Source: Fodinibacter sp963707895 (GTDB lineage Bacteria > Actinomycetota > Actinomycetes > Actinomycetales > Dermatophilaceae). Taken from it: a DNA stretch of 64,000 nt. This document shows, piece after piece, positions 8,115 to 16,898 of the stretch (positions are counted from its first letter, which is position 1; each line of letters begins with the position of its first letter). The stretch covers positions 1 to 64,000 of the forward strand of contig CAVPRS010000006.1 of the NCBI GenBank assembly GCA_963707895.1, read 5' to 3'. A program made the translations under genes and the position numbers. Below the pieces are notes generated by a model, which saw only the letters and a list, made by a program, of their open reading frames with translations, had not been told where the DNA came from and did not search any database.

Positions 8115-8241
8115 CCTATTGGATGCTCCCCACCAGCGAGCAACTTTGAAAGTTGCTCGCCGTCACGGAGCAACACTCGCCGTTGCTCGCCACCAGTGAG
8201 CAAGTTTCGAAGTTGCTTCCTGTGGGCGAGCATCCAATAGG
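8115..8241. repeat. 127-bp nested palindromic element in the proA-pdxY divergent region
   Basis: Outer 14-base perfect inverted arms (8115-8128 and 8228-8241, CCTATTGGATGCTC and its complement) enclose three related inner palindromes built on GAGCAAC/GTTGCTC. The first (8136-8160) is perfect, with 12-base arms around one central base. The second (8168-8188) has 7-base arms, and the third (8198-8216) is imperfect. The element lies in the 393-bp gap between the divergent starts of proA and pdxY. The rest of that gap is very GC-rich and shows no reading frame I would trust. Function unknown: it could be a mobile palindrome, a regulator site array or a structured leader. Confidence 0.85.
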
Positions 8242-8350
8242 CGCCAGAACACACACTCGGGCGGGGGCTGCCGCACGATCCGAGCTGCCGCCGGCAGCGC
8301 CATCCGACCGCCCGACCCTCGCCGGCCACCGCCGCCGCCGCGGTGCGAGG

Positions 8351-9214
8351 ATGGCTCGCGTGACGACGATCCTCTCCATCCAGTCCTCGGTCGCCTACGG
8401 CCACGTCGGCAACTCCGCCGCCGTCTTCCCGCTCCAGCGGCTCGGCGTCGAGGTGTGGCCGGTGCACACCGTGCACTTCTCCAACCACACCGGCTACGGC
8501 GCCTGGCGCGGCCCGCTCATGGCCCCTGACGACGTCCGCGAGGTCGTCACCGGCATCGAGGAGCGCGGCGGCCTCCCGGAGGTCGACGCCGTACTCTCCG
8601 GCTACCAGGGCGGCGAGCAGATCGGCGACGTCATCCTCGATGCCGTCGCCCGCACCAAGGCCGCCAACCCCGCCGCGATCTACGCGTGCGACCCCGTGAT
8701 GGGCAACGCGACGTCCGGCTGCTTCGTGCACCCCGCCATCCCCGTGCTGCTGCGCGAGAAGGTCGTCCCCGAGGCCGACCTGATCACCCCCAACCAGTTC
8801 GAGCTCGGCTTCCTCACCGAGACCGAGCCGGCCGACCTCGACTCCACCCTGGACTCCGTCGAGCGCGCCCGCGCGATGGGACCCGGCACCGTGCTCGTCA
8901 CCAGCGTGCTGCGCCCCGACCGGCCCGAGGGCACCATCGAGATGCTCGCGGTCCACGGCGACGGTGCCTGGATCGTGCAGACCCCCCAGATCCCGATGAA
9001 GGCCAACGGCTCCGGCGACGTCACGGCAGCCCTGTTCACCGCCCACCTGCTCCAGACGCAGGATGCCGGGCTCGCCCTCGGGCGCACCGTCTCCAGCGTC
9101 TTCGACCTGCTCACCCGCACCCACGAGTCCGGGCGGCGCGAGCTGCAGCTCGTGCAGAGCCAGGACGAGATCGCCAACCCACGGATGCAGTTCGAGGTGC
9201 AGCAGATCCGCTGA
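8351..9214 (+). CDS. pdxY: Pyridoxal kinase
   Basis: PdxY phosphorylates pyridoxal to pyridoxal 5'-phosphate in the B6 salvage pathway. The protein has 287 residues with the ribokinase-like fold. The substrate-side motif is SIQSSVAYGHVGNSAA, followed by the family segments VHFSNHTGYG and DPVMGN. TPNQFELGFLTE is in the middle, and the anion-hole region is KANGSGDVTAALF near the C-terminus. The ATG at 8351 or the GTG at 8360 could be the start. It is oriented against the proB-proA block and separates those two genes, so it was probably inserted there. Confidence 0.92.
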   Translation: MARVTTILSIQSSVAYGHVGNSAAVFPLQRLGVEVWPVHTVHFSNHTGYGAWRGPLMAPDDVREVVTGIEERGGLPEVDAVLSGYQGGEQIGDVILDAVARTKAANPAAIYACDPVMGNATSGCFVHPAIPVLLREKVVPEADLITPNQFELGFLTETEPADLDSTLDSVERARAMGPGTVLVTSVLRPDRPEGTIEMLAVHGDGAWIVQTPQIPMKANGSGDVTAALFTAHLLQTQDAGLALGRTVSSVFDLLTRTHESGRRELQLVQSQDEIANPRMQFEVQQIR

Positions 9215-9237
9215 CGTCGGCCGGCACCTTCGCACCA

Positions 9238-9286
9238 GAACCTTCAGGTTCGCCTCGCAACCGAAGGGGTGCGAACGTGAAGGTTC
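9238..9286. terminator. Inverted repeat between convergent pdxY and proB
   Basis: GAACCTTCAGGTTCGC (9238-9253) and GCGAACGTGAAGGTTC (9271-9286) pair at 15 of 16 positions around a 17-base spacer. It sits in the 109-bp gap where pdxY and proB converge, so a two-way terminator is likely. The core GCGAACGTG resembles the arms of the two palindromes near 43630 and 44660. Confidence 0.5.
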
Positions 9287-9323
9287 CGGGATCGGGCGGG
9301 AAAGTTGGGACTCGCGGCGTGGG

Positions 9324-10454
9324 TCAGAGCACCACGAGGTCGTCGCGGTGGATGACCTCGCGCTCGTACGCCGGCCCGAGCTCACGGGCGAGGTCGCGCG
9401 TCGAGCGCCCGAGCAGTCGCGGCAGCTCCGCCGACGCGTAGTTGACCAGCCCGCGGGCGATCACCGCCCCGGACGGGGTGCACACGTCGACCGGGTCGCC
9501 GGCCGCGAACGACCCCTCGACGCCGGTGATCCCTGCCGGCAGCAGCGACTTGCGCCGCACCGTCACCGCGGCGACCGCCCCGTCGTCGAGCACCAGGCGG
9601 CCCCGGGCCGTCGTCGCGTGCGCCAGCCAGCGCTTGCGCGAGGCCCGCGTCGCGGCCGCCGGCGCGAAGACGGTGCCGACGTCGGCGCCGTCGAGCGCGG
9701 CGGTCACGTCCGCCAGCCGGGTCAGCAGGGTCGGGATGCCGGCCGCACCGGCGATGCCGGCCGCCTCCACCTTGGTCACCATGCCGCCGCTGCCGACGGC
9801 CGACCCGGTGCCGCCGATCGTCACGGCGTCGAGGTCCTCGGTCGTCGCGACGAGCGGCACGCGACGTGACCCGCCACGAGAGGGTGGCCCGTCGTAGAGG
9901 GCGTCGACATCGGTGAGCAGCACGAGCCCGTCGGCGGCGACGAGGTCGCAGACCAGCGCCGCCAGCCGGTCGTTGTCGCCGAACCGGATCTCGTGGGTCG
10001 CCACGGTGTCGTTCTCGTTGACGATCGGCACGATGCCGAGCTCGAGCAGCCGCTCGAGGGTGCGCCGCGCGTTCGTGTAGTGCGTGCGCCGGGTGACGTC
10101 GTCGGCGGTCAGCAGCACCTGGCCGACGGTGAGCCCGTGCGCGGAGAAGGCCGCCTGGTAGGCCGCCACCAGTGCCCCCTGGCCCACGCTGGCCGCCGCC
10201 TGCTGGGTCGCCAGGTCCGACGGACGCCGCGGCAGGCCCAACGGCCCGATCCCGGCCGCGATCGCGCCCGACGACACGAGCACCACCTGGTGACCGGCCC
10301 TCCGGCGAGCCGCCAGCACGTCGACGAGCGCACCGAGCGCGCCGAGGTCGAGGTTCGAACCGTCGCCGGTCGTGAGCGACGACGACCCGACCTTGACGAC
10401 GAGGCGGTGACCCTCGCCCACGGTGCGCCGCAGGCGGGCGGCGGTGTCCGTCAT
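9324..10454 (-). CDS. proB: Glutamate 5-kinase
   Basis: ProB phosphorylates glutamate, the first and feedback-controlled step of proline synthesis. It has 376 residues. The amino acid kinase domain spans about residues 15-260, with VVKVGSSSLT at the start, VSSGAIAAG, and VPIVNENDTVA followed by FGDNDRLAALV. A C-terminal PUA domain spans about residues 285-370. It starts 5 bp after the obgE stop, so it is translated from the rplU-rpmA-obgE transcript or its extension. Its usual partner proA is displaced downstream by pdxY. Confidence 0.96.
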   Translation of the reverse strand: MTDTAARLRRTVGEGHRLVVKVGSSSLTTGDGSNLDLGALGALVDVLAARRRAGHQVVLVSSGAIAAGIGPLGLPRRPSDLATQQAAASVGQGALVAAYQAAFSAHGLTVGQVLLTADDVTRRTHYTNARRTLERLLELGIVPIVNENDTVATHEIRFGDNDRLAALVCDLVAADGLVLLTDVDALYDGPPSRGGSRRVPLVATTEDLDAVTIGGTGSAVGSGGMVTKVEAAGIAGAAGIPTLLTRLADVTAALDGADVGTVFAPAAATRASRKRWLAHATTARGRLVLDDGAVAAVTVRRKSLLPAGITGVEGSFAAGDPVDVCTPSGAVIARGLVNYASAELPRLLGRSTRDLARELGPAYEREVIHRDDLVVL

Positions 10455-10459
10455 CCGGC

Positions 10460-11986
10460 TCAGTCCTCGTCGACCGCTGACGACCAGTGCCCGGCGCGGC
10501 GCTCCTGCGCCAGCTCGTCGCGGGCGGCGGTCTGCGCGTCCTTTCGGGCGTGGAAGTGGGCCCGGCGCTCGTCGCGCGTCTTGCGCCCGGCTTCGGCCTC
10601 GAGCCGCACGTCGCTGCCGCGCGGGCCGCCGAGCAGCTCGGCGCCGGCCGACATCGTCGGCTCCCAGTCGAAGACGACCGCGTTGTCCTCGGGCCCGATC
10701 AGCACGGTGGAGCCGGAGACGGCACCCGCCTTGAGCAAGGCCTCCTCCACACCGAGCCGGCTGAGCCGGTCGGCGAGGTAGCCGACGGCCTCGTCGTTGG
10801 AGAAGTCGGTCTGGTTGATCCAGCGCCTCGGCCGCTCGCCGAGCACCCGGAAGACCTCGCCGTCGGGTGTGTTCTCACGGCGCACGAGGAAGCCGGCGTC
10901 GTCGACGGCGACCGGTCGGATGACGACCCGCGGCCGCTCCATGACCCTCGACTCGATCTCGGCCCGGGCTGCGAGCACGTGGCGGGCCAGCGCGAAGGTG
11001 AGCTCCTTGAGCCCGGTGTGCGCGACCGCCGAGACGATGTGCACCTCCAGGCCCTTCTCCTCGAGCAGGGGGCGCACCATCTCGGCGAGGTCGAGGGCGT
11101 CGGGCACGTCGGCCTTGTTGAGCACGATGATGCGGGTCCGGTCCGACAGCGGCCGACCACCGAGCGAGTCGTCGATGACGTACGCGGCGAGCTCGGCCTC
11201 GATCACCTCGAGGTCGGTCATCGGGTCGCGGCCCGGCTCGAGGGTCGCGCAGTCGACGACGTGCACCAGCACCGAGCAGCGCTCGACGTGGCGCAGGAAC
11301 TCCAGGCCCAGGCCCTTGCCCTCGCTGGCGCCGGGGATCAGGCCCGGCACGTCGGCCATCGTGAAGCGCTGCTGGCCGGCGGTCACGACCCCGAGGTTGG
11401 GCACCAGGGTGGTGAACGGGTAGTCGGCGATCTTGGGCCGGGCGGCCGACATCACGGAGACGAGCGAGGACTTGCCGGCGCTCGGGAAGCCGATGAGCGC
11501 GACGTCGGCGAGCGACTTGAGCTCGAGCACGATGTCGGTCGACTCGCCGGGCTCACCGAGGAGCGCGAAGCCGGGGGCCTTGCGCCGCGGGCTGGCCAGC
11601 GCCTTGTTGCCCAGGCCGCCGCGTCCGCCCCGGGCGACGACATAGGTGGCGTCGTGGCCGACCAGGTCGGCGAGCACCGAGCCGTTGCCGTCCTTGACGA
11701 CCGTGCCCTCGGGCACGGGCAGCACCAGGTCGCCGCCGTCGGCGCCGTTGCGCTCGTCGCCGCCACCGGGCTTGCCGTTGGTGGCCTTGCGGTGCGGGGT
11801 GTGGTGGTAGTCGAGCAGGGTGGTCGACTGCGGGTCGACCGCGAGGATCACCGAGCCGCCCTTGCCGCCGTTGCCGCCGTCGGGGCCACCGAGCGGCTTG
11901 AACTTCTCACGCTTGACCGAGGCCACGCCGTGGCCACCGTTCCCGGCGGCGACGTGCAGCACGACGCGATCGACGAAGGTCGTCAT
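10460..11986 (-). CDS. obgE: GTPase ObgE/CgtA
   Basis: Obg is an essential GTPase that binds the 50S subunit and links ribosome maturation to stress and (p)ppGpp. It has 508 residues, long for the family because of the C-terminus. The glycine-rich Obg fold covers about residues 1-158. The G domain has G1 GFPSAGKSS, the YPFTTLVPN switch, DVPGLIPGA and NKAD. An OCT domain follows, then a charged Arg/Glu-rich tail. A good ribosome binding site (AAGGAGCG) precedes the ATG. The rplU-rpmA-obgE order is conserved across bacteria. Confidence 0.97.
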   Translation of the reverse strand: MTTFVDRVVLHVAAGNGGHGVASVKREKFKPLGGPDGGNGGKGGSVILAVDPQSTTLLDYHHTPHRKATNGKPGGGDERNGADGGDLVLPVPEGTVVKDGNGSVLADLVGHDATYVVARGGRGGLGNKALASPRRKAPGFALLGEPGESTDIVLELKSLADVALIGFPSAGKSSLVSVMSAARPKIADYPFTTLVPNLGVVTAGQQRFTMADVPGLIPGASEGKGLGLEFLRHVERCSVLVHVVDCATLEPGRDPMTDLEVIEAELAAYVIDDSLGGRPLSDRTRIIVLNKADVPDALDLAEMVRPLLEEKGLEVHIVSAVAHTGLKELTFALARHVLAARAEIESRVMERPRVVIRPVAVDDAGFLVRRENTPDGEVFRVLGERPRRWINQTDFSNDEAVGYLADRLSRLGVEEALLKAGAVSGSTVLIGPEDNAVVFDWEPTMSAGAELLGGPRGSDVRLEAEAGRKTRDERRAHFHARKDAQTAARDELAQERRAGHWSSAVDED

Positions 11987-12035
11987 GCCTGCGCTCCTTG
12001 GGGTCCAGCTCGAGATGGGGGAGGAAAATGCCGAA

Positions 12036-12061
12036 GGGGCGGGCCTAGGCGGGCCCGCCCC
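12036..12061 (-). terminator. Hairpin between rpmA and obgE
   Basis: Nine-base arms GGGGCGGGC (12036-12044) and GCCCGCCCC (12053-12061) enclose an 8-base loop. On the minus strand a short run TTCGGCATTTTCC follows. It could attenuate transcription between the abundant ribosomal proteins and obgE. Confidence 0.5.
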
Positions 12062-12107
12062 TCACGGCGTGGTCATGCGGCCGGGTGACGAGCACCCGGC
12101 GCCGGAG

Positions 12108-12377
12108 TCACTCCGCGGCGGCGGTCTCCGCCGGGATGATGTTGACGGTCTTGCGGCCGCGCTTCTTGCCGAACTTCACCGCACCAGCGACGAGCGCGAA
12201 CAGCGTGTCGTCGCCGCCACGGCCGACGCCGTCGCCGGGGTGGAAGTGCGTGCCGCGCTGGCGGACGAGGATCTCGCCCGCGTTGACGGCCTGGCCGCCG
12301 AAACGCTTGACGCCGAGGTACTGGGCGTTGCTGTCGCGACCGTTGCGGGTCGAGGACGCACCCTTCTTGTGTGCCAT
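12108..12377 (-). CDS. rpmA: 50S ribosomal protein L27 (bL27)
   Basis: L27 sits at the peptidyl transferase centre of the 50S subunit, with its N-terminus reaching the P-site tRNA. The 89-residue protein has the standard AHKKGASSTRNGRDSN start, the LGVKRFGGQ and ILVRQRG segments, and GGDDTLFAL. There is no Firmicutes-type cleaved N-terminal extension. It lies 36 bp after rplU, with an AGGAC-type binding site before the ATG. Confidence 0.98.
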   Translation of the reverse strand: MAHKKGASSTRNGRDSNAQYLGVKRFGGQAVNAGEILVRQRGTHFHPGDGVGRGGDDTLFALVAGAVKFGKKRGRKTVNIIPAETAAAE

Positions 12378-12413
12378 GTCAGTAGTCCTTGATCAGATGA
12401 GTCGAAACGGGCG

Positions 12414-12719
12414 TCAGGCGTCGATCGCGGTGATCTTGACCTGGGTGAGCGGCTGGCGGTGACCCTGGCGCTTCCGGTAACCGGTCTTGTTCTTGTACTT
12501 CAGGATCACGATCTTGGGACCCTTGGCGGCCTTGACGACCTCCGCGGTGACCTTGACCTTGGCGAGCTTGCTCGCGTCACTCGTCACGGTTCCCCCGTCG
12601 ACGACGAGGAGCGGCTGCAGCTGCACGGTGTCCCCGGCCTGGCCGATCTTGTCGATGAGCAGGACGTCGCCGACGGAGACCTTCTCCTGGCGACCACCTG
12701 CGCGCACAATCGCGTACAC
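12414..12719 (-). CDS. rplU: 50S ribosomal protein L21 (bL21)
   Basis: L21 binds 23S rRNA in the large subunit. The 101-residue protein is the usual length. It starts at GTG with the family sequence MYAIVRAGGRQEKVSVGD and ends with the basic signature YKNKTGYRKRQGHRQ. It is the first gene of the L21-L27-Obg transcript, lying about 150 bp after the rne stop. Confidence 0.98.
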   Translation of the reverse strand: MYAIVRAGGRQEKVSVGDVLLIDKIGQAGDTVQLQPLLVVDGGTVTSDASKLAKVKVTAEVVKAAKGPKIVILKYKNKTGYRKRQGHRQPLTQVKITAIDA

Positions 12720-12816
12720 GTTTCGTACTCACTTTCGCTAGGGCGCGCTCTCTGGGTGACCGGCTGATGTGGTTCCCGCTTACGACACGGGACATCGGCT
12801 CGGTGGGCGCACCGAC

Positions 12817-12822
12817 TGTCAA
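12817..12822 (-). promoter_or_regulatory. Possible -35 element for rplU-rpmA-obgE
   Basis: A perfect TTGACA is read on the minus strand about 100 bases before the rplU start, in the gap after rne. No good -10 box lies at the right distance (17 bases downstream reads GCCGAT), so only the -35 hexamer is supported. Confidence 0.3.
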
Positions 12823-12872
12823 GACTACCGGTGCTGCCACGGGGCGTCCAAATCCCCGCGGCGGCGCCGGCC

Positions 12873-15800
12873 TCAGTGTGCGGGCACCTCGGCGGGCTCG
12901 GCGGCGGTGTCGCCGCCGGTGCCCTCCTCGGATGCCGTCGCGCGCGGCGGTCCTGCGGGGGCCACCACGCGGCCGCGCTTGCGGCGACCACGGCGGGCGG
13001 CGGGGGCTGCCGGCTCGACCTCGGGCTCCACGTCGGGCTCGAGCGGGGCGACCACCTCGGTCTGGACCGGCGCGGCATCCTCGGTCGGCTCGGGCGCATC
13101 CGAGGACTCGGCGCGCTCCAAGGACTCGGCGTCGCTCCGAGGACTCGGTCTGCTCGACCGGCTCCGCCGGAGCCTCGTCGTCGACCGGACCGCCGAAGGT
13201 GGTCTCGGCGACGGCCGCCAGCTCGTCGGCGACGTCAGCGGCATCCACGGTGGTGTCGGTGACGCCCTCGCCGGCCTCGCTGCGGCGCAGTGCCGCGGCA
13301 TGGGCGGCAGCGGCGATCTGCGCGGCGGTGGGTCCGCTGTGCCGCGACTCGTCCGCCGGTGCCATGGAGCCGGAGCCGGCCGAACCGCCGGAGCCGTTGC
13401 CACCGGTCTGCGCCGTGCCGGTGCGACCGCGGCCGCGCCCGGAGCGTGAGCTGCCCTGGTCGCCACCACCGGAGCCGCCGCCACTGCGGTCGATGACCTC
13501 GGTGTGCACGACGATGCCGCGCCCACCGCAGTGCTCGCACTGCTCGGAGAACACCTCGATCAGGCCCGAGCCGACCCGCTTGCGGGTCATCTGCACCAGG
13601 CCGAGCGAGGTGACCTCGGCGACCTGGTGCTTGGTGCGGTCGCGCCCGAGGCACTCGAGCAGGCGGCGCACGACGAGGTCGCGGTTGCTCTCGAGCACCA
13701 TGTCGATGAAGTCGATGACGATGATGCCGCCGATGTCGCGCAGGCGGAGCTGGCGGACGATCTCCTCGGCGGCCTCGAGGTTGTTCTTGGTGACGGTCTC
13801 CTCGAGGTTGCCCCCGGAGCCGACGAACTTGCCGGTGTTGACGTCGACGACGGTCATCGCCTCGGTGCGGTCGATGACCAGCGAGCCGCCCGAGGGCAGC
13901 CACACCTTGCGGTCCATCGCCTTGGCGAGCGACTCGTCGATGCGGTGCGCGGCGAAGACGTCCTCCTCCGCGGTCCAGCGCTGCAGGCGCGGCGCGAGGT
14001 CGGGGGCGACGTCCTCGACGTACTGGCTGACCTCGCCCCAGGCCTTGTCGCCGGACACGACGAGCGAGGTGAAGTCCTCGGTGAACACGTCGCGGATGAC
14101 GCGCACGGTCAGGTCGGGCTCGCCGTGCAGGAGCGCCGGGGCCCCGCCGCTGCCGGCCTTCTTGGCGCCGGCCGACTCGGCCTTGGCCTTGATCTTGTCC
14201 CAGATCTTGGTGAGCCGCTCGACGTCGGCGCGCAGCTCCTCCTCGGAGGCACCCTCGGCGGCGGTGCGCACGATGACGCCCGCGTGGTCGGGCACGACCT
14301 CCTTGAGGATCGCCTTGAGGCGGGCCCGCTCGGTGTCGGGGAGCTTGCGCGAGATGCCGGTCATCTGGCCCTCGGGCACGTAGACCAGGTAGCGGCCGGG
14401 CAGCGAGATCTGCGAGGTGAGCCGCGCCCCCTTGTGCCCGATCGGGTCCTTGGTGACCTGGGTCAGCACGGTGTCACCCGAGCTCAGTGCGTTCTCGATG
14501 CGGCGGGCCTGGCCGCCCTCCAGGCCGGCGGCGTCCCAGTTGACCTCACCGGCGTAGAGCACGGCGTTGCGGCCCTTGCCGATGTCGACGAACGCGGCCT
14601 CCATCGAGGGCAGCACGTTCTGCACCCGGCCGAGGTAGACGTTGCCGGCCATCGAGGCCGTGGTCTCGCGCGAGACGTAGTGCTCGACGAGCACGCCGTC
14701 CTCGAGCACCCCGATCTGGGTGCGGTCGCCGCGGCCGCGCACGACCATGACGCGCTCGACGCTCTCGCGGCGCGCGAGGAACTCGGCCTCGGTGATGATC
14801 GTGCGGCGCCGGCCGGCCTCGCGGCCCTCACGGCGACGCTGCTTCTTGGCCTCGAGGCGGGTCGAGCCCTTGACTGCGGTCGGCTCGTCACGCTGCGAGC
14901 GCGGCTCGCGCACCCGGGTGGTGGTGCCGGGCGGGTCGTCGCTGTCGCCGTCACCGGACGCGCCCCCACGACGCCGACGGCGCCTGCGGCGGCTCGAGCT
15001 CGACTCGCTCTCGTCGCCGCCCTGGTCAGCCGGCCCGGTGTCGCCGGCCTCGTCGCCGGCCTCACCCTCGGATTCCGTGCCCGTCGCGTCGTCGTCGCCC
15101 TGGCTGCGCCCACGGCGGCCGCGGCCACCACGACGGCGTCGGCTGCTGCGCGAGCCGCCGTCGCCCTCGTCGGTGCCGCGCTCGTCGGGGCCGCGGTCAC
15201 CGTCGGCCGCGGACTCGTCGACGGCGTCCGAGGACCCGCCGGTGTCCTCGCCCTCGGGGGCGTCTGTTGCCTCTGCGCGCTCGGCGCGGGCGCCGCGCGA
15301 GCCACGTCCACCACGGCTGCGACGGCCACCGCGACCCTCGGTGGGGGTCTCGGCCTCCGCGGCGGATCCGGCAGCCGGCTCGTCGCCGGAGTCCGCGGTG
15401 GCGGGCTCCTCCTCGGCGACCCGCTCGGCGGGGGCCTGCGCGGGAGAGGTGGCCCGGCGCCGGCGCGTGGCGACCGGCTCGGGGGCCTGGAAGAGCAGCC
15501 CGAAGCTCGGGGCCGCGGCGGGGGCCTCGTCGGCCTCGGCCTCGGCCTCGGTGAGCTCGTCGTCGTCGACCTCGACGAGAGGCAGATCGGAGTCCTGGTC
15601 CAGGGGCGCGTCGGGGGTCGGCTCCTCGGCGGCGGCCGGCTCCTGCGTGGCCGCGGCCTTCTTGGCGCGCTTGGCCGGGCTCTTGGCAGCGGCCTTGGTC
15701 GTGGTCTTCTTGGCGGCCCGCTTGCGGGTCGCCTTTGTCGCGGGCGCGCCCTCGCCGTCCGCGGCGTCCCGCGGCGGTGGGCTCGGCGTCGGTCGCGACC

Positions 15801-15940
15801 TCGGCACCGCCATCCGGCTCGGCGGCAGGTGCCGCGGCCTTCTTGGTGGCGCGGCGGCGCTTGGGCTTCTCGGGGGCGTCGCCGGCGAGGACTGCGTCCG
15901 CGGTGGTGTCCGGGGTGGTCGGGTCGTTCTCGGAAGCCAT
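12873..15940 (-). CDS. rne: Ribonuclease E/G family protein, broken by two apparent indels
   Basis: RNase E starts mRNA decay and trims rRNA precursors. The ATG at 15940 follows a strong AAAGGAG site. A low-complexity N-terminal arm of over 300 residues, rich in Lys, Ala, Glu and Arg, precedes the catalytic core, as in other actinobacteria. The S1 region includes AGNVYLGRVQNVLPSMEAAFVDIG. The catalytic aspartates sit in VVDVNTG and VIDFIDM, and the zinc-link cysteines in CEHCGGRG. The frame changes once near 15755-15780 in the arm and again near 13130-13145 in the tail. The true end (RGRVVAPAG then AEPAEVPAH) is at 12873. The core is intact. Confidence 0.9.
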
Positions 15941-16099
15941 CTGGGGCTCCTTTCGTCACCCACGCGATGACGACCACACCGGATTCGGCTTTTCAGACCG
16001 ATCCCTCGTCGATCGCGTGGTGCGATCGAATCGTGCGGGGCGCACCCCGTACGGAAGTCAGCTGCTGCCCCGGAGCGGCTCGCGCGGGCGGCGCGGCAC

Positions 16100-16852
16100 C
16101 TATCCGGAGCCGGCGGCGTCCTTGTCGGCGGCCAACGGGTCGGCCACCCCAGCAGCTGCGTCGAGCAGAGGGCCTTGGGCCAGCCGGGTCACCAGGGGTG
16201 GGACCGGTGGCGAGAACCCGGTCACTGCGCGCAGTGCGGTCAGGATGTCGTCGGGGCGCACGGACGGTGTGGAGTGCCGTGCGACCACCCGAAGTATCGC
16301 ACACCCCTCGTCGTCGACACCGGTGACCCCCATGGCCAGCACGGCCCCGCGCGTGTCGAAGGTGCGCGGCCCGGTCTTGAAGGTGCGGGTGGCCTCGGCG
16401 ACGTCACAGGCGAGGTAGGCCTCGACGGCGTCCTCGACCGCCGCCGGGTCGGCGCCGCGCACCACGATCTGCCACTCGCTGGCCTCGAGGCGGTCGGCGA
16501 GCGCACCGGGCGCAGCCTGGACCACCTCGACGATGTCGAGCCCCTCGGGCAGTGCCTCGTCGAGGGCCTCGCGCACGGCATCCGGGTCGACCCGCTCGGT
16601 CACCCGGATCTCGAAGTACTCCGCCTCGCTGGCGGTGCCGGTGGGCGCGGCGTTGGCGTAGGAGATCAGCGGGTGCGGGTGGAAGCCGCCCGAGAACGCC
16701 ATCGGCACGTCGGCCCGGCGCAGCGCCCGCTCCAGGGCCCGGGCGAAGTCACGGGTGGAGGAGAAGCGCAGCCGGCCCCGCTTCGCGTAGCGGATCCGGA
16801 GCTTCTGGACCGCTGGTGCGGGCGGGGGTCCCTCGGGGGTTCGCTGGGCCAT
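16100..16852 (-). CDS. TIGR03936 family (DUF2344) radical-SAM-associated protein
   Basis: This 250-residue protein matches the DUF2344 family of small proteins that occur next to, or fused with, a TIGR03960 radical SAM protein and upstream of rne. The family signatures are KLRIRYAKRGRLRFSSTRD near the N-terminus, then RRADVPMAFSGGFHPHP. Function is not established; a role in RNA or ribosome modification is often guessed from the rne linkage. The ATG at 16852 is favoured because residues further upstream are a Pro/Arg run without conservation. Its partner is here separated by about 2.7 kb. Confidence 0.85.
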   Translation of the reverse strand: MAQRTPEGPPPAPAVQKLRIRYAKRGRLRFSSTRDFARALERALRRADVPMAFSGGFHPHPLISYANAAPTGTASEAEYFEIRVTERVDPDAVREALDEALPEGLDIVEVVQAAPGALADRLEASEWQIVVRGADPAAVEDAVEAYLACDVAEATRTFKTGPRTFDTRGAVLAMGVTGVDDEGCAILRVVARHSTPSVRPDDILTALRAVTGFSPPVPPLVTRLAQGPLLDAAAGVADPLAADKDAAGSG

Positions 16853-16898
16853 GAGGCACCAGCCTAGGCGGGGCGGTGGGGGCGATAGCGTTCGGCCC

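Noticed and set aside
8136..8216. CRISPR-like repeats (GAGCAAC units)
   Set aside because: The three units differ, are themselves palindromes, have no regular unique spacers, and no cas gene is present.
7958..9385. Extension of the proA frame through the palindromic region and across pdxY
   Set aside because: The upstream part is antisense to pdxY and without family sequence; the family start of ProA is at 7957.
10350..10362. GTTCGAACC resembling a tRNA T-loop
   Set aside because: It lies inside proB and no cloverleaf can be drawn around it.
13504..16326. A 940-residue open frame on the plus strand opposite rne
   Set aside because: It is a shadow of the very GC-rich, repetitive rne gene; its translation has no domain character, and rne motifs on the minus strand are unmistakable.
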